Made by a program: the position numbers and the translations under genes
Part shown: piece after piece, positions 1 to 8,700 of the stretch
How positions within the stretch are numbered: the first letter of the stretch is position 1
Layout of the letters: the number at the start of each line of letters is the position of its first letter
Assembly: GCA_002505325.1 (NCBI GenBank)
Contig: DAUV01000060.1
Span: forward strand, 1-23,429
DNA: 23,429 nt
Reading direction: 5' to 3'
DNA from: Euryarchaeota archaeon UBA623
GTDB lineage: Archaea; Thermoplasmatota; Poseidoniia; Poseidoniales; Thalassarchaeaceae
The notes under the pieces: model-generated
The model's database searches: none
What the model saw: only the letters and a program-made list of their open reading frames with translations
Told to the model about the DNA's origin: nothing

Positions 1-47
1 AAGCGTAGAAGGCGACCTCCAGAGGGTAAGCGTAGAAGGCGACCTCC
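1..47 (+). repeat. 27-bp tandem direct repeat, two copies
   Basis: The 20 bases at 1-20 recur without a mismatch at 28-47, giving a period of exactly 27 bp (nine codons). The left end is cut by the window edge, so more copies may lie outside. A degenerate third echo (GAAGGC followed by ACCT) occurs at 58-67. The period being a multiple of three suggests the repeat lies in coding sequence. Confidence 0.9.
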
Positions 48-60
48 TAATGAGGATTGA
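1..60 (+). CDS. C-terminal tail of a truncated repeat-containing protein (frame uncertain)
   Basis: Two rightward frames stay open from the window edge. Frame 1 ends with TGA at 58-60 and encodes a basic tail made of two KRRRRPP blocks joined by EG and ending NED. Frame 2 ends with TAG at 68-70 and encodes SVEGDL repeated at a nine-residue spacing, then a weaker IEGT copy. Frame 1 resembles the disordered Arg/Lys-rich tails of nucleic-acid-binding proteins. Frame 2 has the advantage that its repeat echoes a third time. The rest of the gene is outside the window, so neither function nor frame can be settled here. Another possibility is that the repeat is not coding at all. Confidence 0.35.
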   Translation, partial: KRRRRPPEGKRRRRPPNED

Positions 61-106
61 AGGCACCTAGCGCAATTGATATGCGAGAGGGGCTCCGAGA
101 GGTTCT

Positions 107-1174
107 GTGAAGGACTATCCGAGCGAACGAGTCGACCTGCGTAGTGACACGGTCACACAGCCTACTCCCTCGATGCGCGAGGCGATGGCAGTAGCAGTAG
201 TGGGAGACGATGTCTTAGGCGACGACCCCACAGTGATAGAACTCCAGAATAGCATTGCAGAGATGCTTGGGAAAGAGGCCGCACTATTCGTTCCCTCCGG
301 GACTATGTCCAACGCAGTAGCAATCAAATCGCAGACCAAGCCCGGCGACGAAATTGTCACCCATCGCAAAAGCCACATCTACATGTACGAGGCAGGTGGT
401 TATGCGGTACTAGCAGGATGCTCAATCTCCTTGGTTGAAGGGGAGAGGGGACAAATGTCTCCTGAGGATGTCCAGAGGGCAATTCGAAAGGTAGCCGGAA
501 GCGATTCACATTATCCAGAATGCACTCTGATTTGCGTTGAGAATACAGCAAATGTAGGGGGTGGGTCGATCTACGATCAGGAGACTTTGGATGCAATCTG
601 TGAAGTCGCACATAAGAACGACTGTCGCGCCCACATGGATGGTGCACGGATGTTCAATGCAGTCGTTGCCAGTGGTACCGATCCAGCAAGGATGGTTAGA
701 GACTTCGATACTATCTCGATATGTTTGTCGAAGGGCCTAGGTGCACCCATAGGTTCCGTCCTTGTGGGAGATGCCGCTACCATTGCTGAGGCTCACAGAT
801 GGCGCAAGATGTTTGGAGGAGGGATGAGGCAGTCAGGGATACTTGCAGCTGCTGGATTGTATGCCTTGGAGAACAATATCGATAGGCTAGAGGAGGACCA
901 TGCCCGAGCCCGGCGCCTTGCCGAAGCATTGGACGCCATGGAGGCGTATTCGATTGACCTTGGAGCAGTGCAGTCAAACATGGTGTACATCAATTGTAAG
1001 AAGGACGGAGCAAAGACTCTCGTCAATAGTCTAGCCGAGATGGGTGTCGATGTTCTAGACTTAGAGCAGGGCGTCGACTACGGCGATATATCGACTGTCA
1101 GGGCGGTAGTGCATTTGCATATCACCGATGAGGATATCGACCGGGTCATCGCTGCTTTCGATGCCGCTCAATGA
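107..1174 (+). CDS. ltaE: Low-specificity L-threonine aldolase (PLP-dependent)
   Basis: This fold-type I PLP enzyme cleaves L-threonine or allo-threonine to glycine and acetaldehyde in the cytoplasm. At 355 residues it has the usual family length. Visible family features are the N-terminal DLRSDTVTQPT block (residues 10-20), VPSGTMSNA (62-70), HMDGAR (176-181) with the Asp that contacts the PLP pyridine nitrogen, and ICLSKGLGAPIGS (205-217), in which K209 is the Schiff-base lysine. The start is GTG at 107, with GAGAGG at 97-102 as ribosome-binding site; no better ATG is available without losing the DLRSDT block. The stop overlaps the ATG of the next gene (ATGA at 1171-1174), so the two are probably translationally coupled, although their functions have no obvious link. 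Confidence 0.93.
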   Translation: MKDYPSERVDLRSDTVTQPTPSMREAMAVAVVGDDVLGDDPTVIELQNSIAEMLGKEAALFVPSGTMSNAVAIKSQTKPGDEIVTHRKSHIYMYEAGGYAVLAGCSISLVEGERGQMSPEDVQRAIRKVAGSDSHYPECTLICVENTANVGGGSIYDQETLDAICEVAHKNDCRAHMDGARMFNAVVASGTDPARMVRDFDTISICLSKGLGAPIGSVLVGDAATIAEAHRWRKMFGGGMRQSGILAAAGLYALENNIDRLEEDHARARRLAEALDAMEAYSIDLGAVQSNMVYINCKKDGAKTLVNSLAEMGVDVLDLEQGVDYGDISTVRAVVHLHITDEDIDRVIAAFDAAQ

Positions 1175-2145
1175 CCCGGAAGCATTCAATATCCCAATAT
1201 GCAGGGACTAATGTGAGAGTGACACCATTTCTCTTGGTCGCACTGCTTCTAACAGCCACCACCCAGGTCATTGCTACCAGTGAACAGAGCTCGATGTGGG
1301 CCGATGCAAGAAGAGGGGCCGACGGAGGAGTCCTTGGTGCTCTAGAGATTCCTCTGACCAATGAGACGACAGACAGTGAAACCTTACTCAACTACTCTGA
1401 AATGACTCCGGTCGTCGAGGTCTACACCGCCACATGGTGTTTCAACTGCGTGACCACAGAGCAGGCCCTCGACGAGGCCATAGGTGACTCTGATATCATG
1501 CGTATCCATTACCACAGGCACAGGTCCGAACCAGAGGACCCCTTCGGCAACAATGCCACGGAACATCGCTGGGAGTCGACCTACGGCGACGCCTCGACTG
1601 CAGAGGCGGGATTGTCCAGAGTGGCTCCGTCCACGGTGTTTGATGGTGAGAGGATGCATTTGGGAACCTCATCGAGCTCAAGCACCCTCACGAACGATTA
1701 CTCCACATCATTGGCCACTGGATCTTCTTGGAACTTCATAGGAACCGCTCAATTGTCTGTTTCTGTTACCGAATCAGGTGAGACAAAATTCTCATGGAAC
1801 ATCACCGATTTGAGTGTTGACGATGATGATGTGCACTGGACCTTTACTCTGACACCATGGCTTCTTTTTGTTGAGGACAGCGCCAGTTTTCCAGACGGCT
1901 CGAATGGTGTCGAGGACTACCTGCATGTGTTGCATGATGCCATTGAGTTGGATGGATTAGAAGGCTCCATGATTGTAGAATCTCCACCGGCATGGGACGG
2001 TGATGATGTCTCAGTCGTGCTGTTAATAGATTGGTCAAAGAGAGGACCTTCAGTTTGTTGCAGCCCCTTTCTACCGGCTCCGGGGGTGGTAGCCGTACTG
2101 CTGTGTTTCCTTGTTGCTTCTCTGCCGTCACGCAGAGAGCGATAA
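1171..2145 (+). CDS. Exported thioredoxin-fold protein with WCFNC motif and C-terminal membrane tail
   Basis: The N-terminus has a basic stretch followed by a hydrophobic segment (about residues 18-36), consistent with a signal peptide. The thioredoxin-like domain follows, with EVYTATWCFNC (W89, C90, C93) at the CxxC active site and VAPSTVFDG (P153) matching the cis-proline loop. The middle of the protein is Ser/Thr/Asp-rich and probably a beta-rich extracellular region. The last 23 residues contain PAPG, a hydrophobic helix and SRRER, an arrangement like exosortase/archaeosortase sorting tails. A thiol-disulfide role outside the membrane is inferred from these features; the exact subfamily (TlpA-, ResA- or DsbA-like) is not clear. 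The ATG overlaps the ltaE stop. GTG codons at 1213 and 1219 would give a tighter signal peptide and are plausible alternative starts. Confidence 0.72.
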   Translation: MTRKHSISQYAGTNVRVTPFLLVALLLTATTQVIATSEQSSMWADARRGADGGVLGALEIPLTNETTDSETLLNYSEMTPVVEVYTATWCFNCVTTEQALDEAIGDSDIMRIHYHRHRSEPEDPFGNNATEHRWESTYGDASTAEAGLSRVAPSTVFDGERMHLGTSSSSSTLTNDYSTSLATGSSWNFIGTAQLSVSVTESGETKFSWNITDLSVDDDDVHWTFTLTPWLLFVEDSASFPDGSNGVEDYLHVLHDAIELDGLEGSMIVESPPAWDGDDVSVVLLIDWSKRGPSVCCSPFLPAPGVVAVLLCFLVASLPSRRER

Positions 2146-2152
2146 TATCTTA
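2141..2152 (+). promoter_or_regulatory. Possible TATA-like box upstream of the helicase-nuclease operon
   Basis: GATAATATCTTA is the most AT-rich stretch near the addB start and overlaps the stop of the thioredoxin-like gene. With the usual archaeal spacing, transcription would begin near 2170-2175, leaving a leader of about 50 nt that includes the stem-loop at 2174-2194. There is no clear BRE, so the call is weak. Confidence 0.3.
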
Positions 2153-2173
2153 GATTCGGTATCCAGACCCTTA

Positions 2174-2194
2174 GGTGGGTTGAATAACCCCACC
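2174..2194 (+). terminator. Stem-loop between the thioredoxin-like gene and addB
   Basis: GGTGGGTT (2174-2181), a GAAT loop and AACCCCACC form an 8-bp stem with one bulged C. It lies 28 bases after the stop of the upstream gene and 27 bases before the chosen addB ATG. There is no T-run, so it could be a transcription end, an mRNA 3' stabiliser or a leader element of addB. Confidence 0.4.
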
Positions 2195-2221
2195 CCACCA
2201 TTGCGTATGCTCGGTGATGCC

Positions 2222-5200
2222 ATGTCCTCGAAAACTCCCGTTCAGGTGACTTGTGAAGAGGTGCCTAGAGGCAATAGCCCGGCATGGCTCACAGAGCATA
2301 TTCTGAGACAGTCTTTGGGTCCAACAGGATTCGAGTCAGATCTCTCCGGAAGAGTTCTGGTCGTCTACCCCACTGATGAATCCAGAAAGCAGGCTCTTGC
2401 TGAAATGCCGATAAATCAGGCGATTGACAGCACACTCCACCATACCATCGACTCTCTGAAGTCCTCACTGGTAGCGGATTTGAGGCTGCCAAGGGTTCTG
2501 AGCACTGAGGGCGGCTTTGAACTGGTGTTGCATGAGGCCTGTCGTCGTGAGGCGGCAAGGCTAGCATTTCCGATGATTAATCCACTGCCGGAGATGAGGT
2601 GGGGCAGAGGAAAGACCGCAGCTCTGGCGGAGTTGCACTCGTACCTGACGCGAGAGTCGGCTGAGGCCGCTTGGGACGGCCCAGGGATCGCTTCCTTCGG
2701 AGACATCATCAGGAAGCTCGAGAGGCGATTGGGAGGAACTCACCCTGATATGGTTGCCTCCCGCATTATCGGTGGATTGAACAAAGGGGAGAAACCGTTC
2801 TCTCTGCTCGATGTCGATGGCATAATCATGCTCGACCATCCTCCAGAGCTCCCCCTCTCGCACATTGAACTCATGCTAGCAGTTTCGAGACACTGCCCCA
2901 TCCACCAATTGGCCCACCCAGGAAACTTTAGGCTTGGACACCACGGCATGCTCCTACTGGACCAACACTCAATCAAGACCCAATCAGACCTTCCTCCATG
3001 GGTGCCGCCGCACCAGCCAGAATCAATTCCTCCTGAGTCGTCTACCGAGCGCGTGCTGCTGCAGAGGGAGAAACATTCCTTCGAGGTGACGATTGAGTTG
3101 ATACGAGAACGTCTTGAGTCAAACACTTCTTCCCATCTTATCATCGTGGATCCGGCGCTGGAATCTAACCTACCACAATGGAAGAGGTGCCTGAAGGCAC
3201 TTGGGGTGCCACTTCCTCCTTCGCGCCAACCGGCACACACTCATTCTCTGGGCCACTGGCTAATCGCTTTGGCAACCCTGCCCCACGGCCCTGATGCATT
3301 CTCCCTTGAGGCGTTGAGGTCTTTCTCTCTGCAAGCGACACTCAAGCCATTCGGAAGCCCCGATGCTCACCCCACGGAGAACAAGATTAGTCCGCTTGCT
3401 GATCCTGACATGTTGACGGCAATGGCTCGCAGCGAGCATGTGCTGGGTGGCCCCGGAGCTCTCGCTAGATGGCTACAGACGATAGCGAGACCGCCGATAT
3501 CGGAGCGCGACCAGTTCAGAAAAGAGTCGACGCAGTGGTGGCTTCTTTGCCTCGTTGATTCTCTGAGGCCGCTACTCACAGGAGAGGATCGCGCAGTCCT
3601 CGATGAGGCCAGCAGGGTGGGCTGCCACACAGGGCAGAAACTCCCGATGATTGAGTCTTCAGCCAGTGCCGATAACTGGCTGCTCTCCATACTCGGAATG
3701 ATTGATCTAGAGTCTGCGATGGAGTCGTGTGACGGCGAGGGTCCCACTCCGTCAGCGGTGGCTCAAGCCGTAGTCAAGGACATTCATGCGCTCAGGTTGA
3801 TGCAGTCCAGTATGGGTCACAAAGCACCCAAAATGGGTCCAAAATGGGTTGACGAGTTCACTCCACTCGTCCGCTCCTCAAGCATCCAAAGCGGTTCTTC
3901 TCTAGCCTCTGGAAGGGTCAGAGTGCTCACTCCGTCTGCCGCTCTAGGCTGCACCGCCGATACCATCGTATTAGCAAATCTGTCGAGCTCCTCATGGGAT
4001 CTCAGAGCCCCGAAGATGGCCTTCCTCGGCGACGAGGAGCGACATTCACTGGACCTTCTCCGACCAGACGGCCCAATCAGAGCAGCAAGGCACCAACTCG
4101 AACACCTTCTTGCCGCGGCTCCCGAAGTCTTAGTCCTAGATCCGAGCCTCGACGATGCATCCCCGGCAGCCGCTCCTATCCGGGAGTGGGCAGCAGCTCA
4201 CGACCCTGATGACGATGCCAAGGTGATGCGCACCGAGCCCGAGCAACCGGTCAGCCCACGCGACCTCAAGCAGTCCGACGGAATCTCCCTCAGGAACATG
4301 CTTACTCCAGCCCTAGCACCTCTCAACCCCAGTGCCATATCAGTATCAATGGACTTGGAATTGCAGCGCAATCGCGAGAGGCGGCAACCGAGTCATGCCG
4401 ATGACGATGGATACCTAGCCCCAACTTCTGTCCAACACCTGTTCTCTATTGACAGGACAGATCTGACCCGTCGGACTCCACCTGGCATCGAACCTCCTCG
4501 CTCGCACGACAGGTGGCCCGTGGTTGGAGGCTTTGTCGCTGGAGGTAAGAGGACCCCTACCATCGACCCCCGACCATTCATCCCTCATGCAACCGGTACG
4601 AATGTCAGCGATTCGAGGCACGGTCATTCAGCGGGAGCCGAGCAAGAAACCTCAATCTGGTCACCTAGCAGGCTACATTACTGGCTCAAGTGCCCGAGAA
4701 TGGGTTGGTTGTCGAACGGACTCAGGGCAGAGGAAGACGAACTGCAGGCAGAGGATCTAGATCCACGTACCCACGGTGAGTTACTTCACAACGTCCATCA
4801 TGACCTAATCTGTCAGACCCTTGGGTTCGAAATTGGTATTGAAAGGCCCTTCGGAGAAGGCAGCTCTCTTAGCAGCGTCGCTCAATCTGGTAAGAGCGAG
4901 GATGAACTGATGCGAATAGCGCTCGAGTCTCTAGACAGCCGAGCCCCTTGGCTCGACAGGACTGACGCGGTTTCTACTCATAGGCTGATGATACTGACTG
5001 GGATGAGCAGAGATGAGTGGAACCGATGGTTGACTAATCCCTGCCCTGTACCACCATCGGGAAGGGTCGGGACTATCGTAAGGGCTGAATCAACAGTCAG
5101 TCATGCCTCACCGGTATGCCTAGAATGGAGCGTGGCTGATTTCGATGAGAAAGGAATCGAGATATCGATACCAAAGAATCTCTCTGGAGGAGAGCAGCTC

Positions 5201-5794
5201 CCGCCGATTCAAATTCGAGGCTACATAGACAGGGTCGACATTCTACCAATTGATGAGTCCACTAAAGAGTGGCTAGATCCTGATGGTGAGGGGAGTATTG
5301 CTCCACTCAGGATCCACGGTTCGGGGTGGAGACCGCGCCGCTTAGTGGCAATTAGGGACCTCAAGACCTCTGAAAGCAAGGCCGCAAAGATACGACATTC
5401 CGACGGATTGCTCGATGAACTCCAATTGGCGTTGTACGCGAGGGCATGGGAGATTGCTCACCCAGGTGACTTGGTGGTCGCTGCTGGGATCTCTCTGTTC
5501 AGTCACCACACTGAGCACATGCTGGAACTATCTTCGCATTACTCTGCAACTCACAGGGATCTCCTGCTAGGTACTCGTACGGACATCACCACATCTCTGC
5601 ACAGATTTCCCGACGAGCCGCCTTCTCCGCACAGTGACCACTTCAGGGCATGGCTCACACAGCGCCTAGCAGTGGCGCTACGTGTCGCAGCCGGGGCTGC
5701 TGCGGGAAGAGTCCACCCGACCCCCTCATCAGGGGTGTGTGGTTACTGTCCGGTGAGGAATGCCTGCGAAGTCAGGATGGAGGCTGGTTTCTGA
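2222..5794 (+). CDS. addB: AddB-like helicase-nuclease subunit with C-terminal RecB-type PD-(D/E)XK nuclease
   Basis: A 1190-residue protein by the chosen start. The C-terminal third has the hallmarks of an AddB/RecB-family nuclease: WSPSRLHYWLKCPRMGW with C824, GELLH with H856, GYIDRVD (D1003), IRDLKTS (D1046, K1048) and QLALYARAWE (Q1068). It ends with C1173-x2-C1176-x5-C1182, which together with C824 matches the four-cysteine iron-sulfur staple of AddB. The N-terminal two thirds look like a UvrD-type scaffold, but no Walker A (GxGKT/S) is visible; the expected place reads VVYPTDESRKQAL. It is therefore probably not a motor. The start at 2222 is preferred because GGTGAT precedes it; ATG at 2207 is in frame, and an upstream TTG (2111) would overlap the previous gene. 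Its TGA overlaps the ATG of the AddA-like gene. Confidence 0.8.
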   Translation: MSSKTPVQVTCEEVPRGNSPAWLTEHILRQSLGPTGFESDLSGRVLVVYPTDESRKQALAEMPINQAIDSTLHHTIDSLKSSLVADLRLPRVLSTEGGFELVLHEACRREAARLAFPMINPLPEMRWGRGKTAALAELHSYLTRESAEAAWDGPGIASFGDIIRKLERRLGGTHPDMVASRIIGGLNKGEKPFSLLDVDGIIMLDHPPELPLSHIELMLAVSRHCPIHQLAHPGNFRLGHHGMLLLDQHSIKTQSDLPPWVPPHQPESIPPESSTERVLLQREKHSFEVTIELIRERLESNTSSHLIIVDPALESNLPQWKRCLKALGVPLPPSRQPAHTHSLGHWLIALATLPHGPDAFSLEALRSFSLQATLKPFGSPDAHPTENKISPLADPDMLTAMARSEHVLGGPGALARWLQTIARPPISERDQFRKESTQWWLLCLVDSLRPLLTGEDRAVLDEASRVGCHTGQKLPMIESSASADNWLLSILGMIDLESAMESCDGEGPTPSAVAQAVVKDIHALRLMQSSMGHKAPKMGPKWVDEFTPLVRSSSIQSGSSLASGRVRVLTPSAALGCTADTIVLANLSSSSWDLRAPKMAFLGDEERHSLDLLRPDGPIRAARHQLEHLLAAAPEVLVLDPSLDDASPAAAPIREWAAAHDPDDDAKVMRTEPEQPVSPRDLKQSDGISLRNMLTPALAPLNPSAISVSMDLELQRNRERRQPSHADDDGYLAPTSVQHLFSIDRTDLTRRTPPGIEPPRSHDRWPVVGGFVAGGKRTPTIDPRPFIPHATGTNVSDSRHGHSAGAEQETSIWSPSRLHYWLKCPRMGWLSNGLRAEEDELQAEDLDPRTHGELLHNVHHDLICQTLGFEIGIERPFGEGSSLSSVAQSGKSEDELMRIALESLDSRAPWLDRTDAVSTHRLMILTGMSRDEWNRWLTNPCPVPPSGRVGTIVRAESTVSHASPVCLEWSVADFDEKGIEISIPKNLSGGEQLPPIQIRGYIDRVDILPIDESTKEWLDPDGEGSIAPLRIHGSGWRPRRLVAIRDLKTSESKAAKIRHSDGLLDELQLALYARAWEIAHPGDLVVAAGISLFSHHTEHMLELSSHYSATHRDLLLGTRTDITTSLHRFPDEPPSPHSDHFRAWLTQRLAVALRVAAGAAAGRVHPTPSSGVCGYCPVRNACEVRMEAGF

Positions 5795-8700
5795 TGCGTC
5801 TGAATACCGCCCAACGCCTCGCGCTCAATTTGGATGCGCACATAGTCATCGACGCTGGGGCAGGCACCGGCAAGACCAGTACGATTGTTGATCGCGTCAT
5901 CGAGCACTATCTGACCGAGGATCAGAGAGCAACCCGACTACTCCCCAAGCCCGAGCGTCCATCCAAGTTGCAAGGGGGTATGATAGCCGCCCCATCAGCA
6001 GAGCGCATAGATCTCAGAGAGTGGGGGGGCTTGCTTCCAGGAGAAGTAGTGCTGCTGACCTTCACCAACCGTGCAGCCGATGAGATGAGAGACAGACTGC
6101 GGCGAAGTATCGCCCGGCTGCGGCCTGGCCCCATAGGGGATGACGGAGCTTGGCGCAGCGACCCTAGAATCAGGCACAAGGGATTCAGCGAACAACTCCT
6201 GACGCTACTCGAGGATGCACCAATAGGAACCATCGATGCGTTCCTCAATCAACTGGTCTCGCCGTACCGAGGTATCCTCGGAGACGCTCTAAGCCGAGAC
6301 AATGTCTCGGACACAGGCAGAATTCTGCTGGTGGAGTCTGCCCTGAACACTCTCTGGAGGTTGCCCAGTTCGCTCTCTCATATCGGAGAGGCGGTTGATG
6401 CGGGTATCCCGGCCGAAATCGCTCCAGATGTACTAGCAGCTAGAGACAGGATTGCGCGACATTACTCGGGGCGGCGTTCTGCAGCTAGGGTGCTGCGCAG
6501 TCTAGTGGGAAGTTCTGTATTCATCGAGGAGGCAGCTCGCAGGATAATGGATGGCGACACCATCACCCCAGAGTTACTGCACCAGCAGATTATGGCATCA
6601 GTCGATGCCGACGAGGTCTCCGAACACGCGACTGAGGTCCATTCTATCGCACAGCGTTTCTGCGATTTGGTAAGGGAAAATTCAGCATCCATGGCGCTCG
6701 CTGGATGGCCAGCTGATTCTAGGATGGCTTGCTTGGACTCACTATGCAGCGAGGGGCCACCTGAAGACGCATGGGGGCAACTGACGTGGCTGAGCCACAC
6801 TCTGGTCTGCACACTCAACTCCTCAGCACTAATGAAGAATAACCCGACTTTCTTTCCTCATTCCCATCTCCCCTCTGATTCATGGGAGGCTGGCATAGAG
6901 AAGTACTCGAGAATTCCAGACGCGCACTCCAAGGCACGCGTCAAGGATGAAATCAATGACATAGTAACCGATCTCAAAGCCGCTTGGTCCTCCGACCGCG
7001 GTAGACTGATGCTGCATTTCACGCGGGTTGCCATGCTGCTCAGTAACGCAAACCCACCCGCTTCTCCCGCAGATTGGACTCCTCCCTTATCCCCTCTTCA
7101 GATTCCTCTACCCGAGCGAATCGATGGCCCCGCTTCCAGCCACTACTTCACACTCGATGCCGAAGTTCGCAACCTACAGGACCTATACCTCGCTCACCGA
7201 GGCTTCCAAGGTATCATCAGGAAACTCAAGGAGAGGGACGAGGTCCACGACTTCGACGACATCCAGAGAATGGCCGGAGATTTGCTTCTGGCTAACTGTC
7301 CATCAACATGCAGATCGTTTTACCACTCTTCGATGCAGGATGCACTGGACTCGTTGACCGATAGTCCATGGCGTGATGACCACATCGATGCGGCGTTCGC
7401 TGCCCTCGAGCGTCTAGAGGCCAATCCCAGCAGGGCCGGAGAGGCAGCTTCGAGCCTCGGTGCCATCCGTGCCGACCTCGAGAGCAGGTATAGCCTGCTG
7501 ACGACAATCAGGAGACGCTACCGAGCCTTCATCATCGATGAAGCCCAAGACAACTCACCACTCCAGTGGAGGCTACTCTCGAGATTATGGGGGGCGAGGC
7601 GCGTAGACGAAGGCGAACCGAACGCCCCCGATACTCCATGGCAGCCAACAGTTTGCTACGTGGGAGACGTCAAGCAGAGTATCTACGCATTCAGACAGGC
7701 AGAGGTCACTGGCTTCCTCGAATTCGCGAGGCAGCTGATGTCAGTTAACGACCACGAACTGGCCGGGATCCCAGAGTTAACACGCAAGCCAGCGCTCAGA
7801 AAAGACTCCCACAGTCGCGATCCAAGGAACGCACACTCTCTGACCATCGCAACAGCCACTGAGTACATGGAACAGGGAGGGAGGGATCTAGTTGCTTGGA
7901 TACCCTTTGACGCGACCGATCGCGACCTGCCCGCCCCGAGTGGGACCGAGGTCAAGAATCGCGAGAGGGGACTGATTGCTCTGCAGGTGAACTATCGTAC
8001 CAGTGGGGGACTTCTGGGAGCGATGAACGAGTGGTGGGAAGACGTCTTTTCAGACAGACACCGACTTTTTCCCAACGGCGATTTCTACGCCACCCCTCAG
8101 ACGTTATTCGCATGCCCAGACAAGCGCGATACCCCCGGAGCCATTGAGTGGATATGTCCTTTGAGCACCGGAGGAGATTCCAATCCTCCCACTGACTTGA
8201 CCACGCACCTAGATCCGTTTGGTGAGGGCAAGCCAGACTCTCTCGAGCGCCAGGCCCTGCTGATAGCTCGACGCGTTGGCAGCCTCATCGACGGTTCACC
8301 AGTCAATGTTAGGTCAGCAGATGGGAAGTGGCATCAGGTGGATGCTGAAGACCCCGTTTCTCCCAGTGAAATCATGATACTGCTTCCCACTCGGCCGAAT
8401 ATCAGGGACGTGGTCATTAGACATCTCCATGACCACGGAATTCCAGCTCAGGCAGACCGGGAGGGAGGGTTGCTGGACAGACCGGCTGCACACGCCCTTG
8501 AGGGGTTGCTACAGTTCGTCGCTAGACCTAGGTCACGCCACCACGCTTCTTGGGTAGCCCGCTCCGTCCTGATCGGCTTGGACGACGCCCAGTTGCAGGA
8601 CTACATCGGAGGTGCACAACGAGGGGAAGATATGCTGTCCCGACTAGTAGAGCATTGCTCAAGCGATGCTCAACGGGCCTTGGTAGAGAGGTGGCGACAA

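Noticed and set aside
1..47. CRISPR array
   Set aside because: The two copies are only seven bases apart, there is no spacer of normal length, and both repeat and gap fit a coding tandem repeat.
2740..3240. 166-residue open frame on the minus strand inside addB
   Set aside because: Antisense shadow with a Ser/Trp/Arg-skewed composition and no ribosome-binding site; the sense frame is continuous through the region.
5650..5793. N-terminal extension of the AddA-like gene upstream of 5794
   Set aside because: It overlaps the end of addB, including the conserved cysteine motif, and the ATG at 5794 gives the normal N-terminus close to the Walker A.
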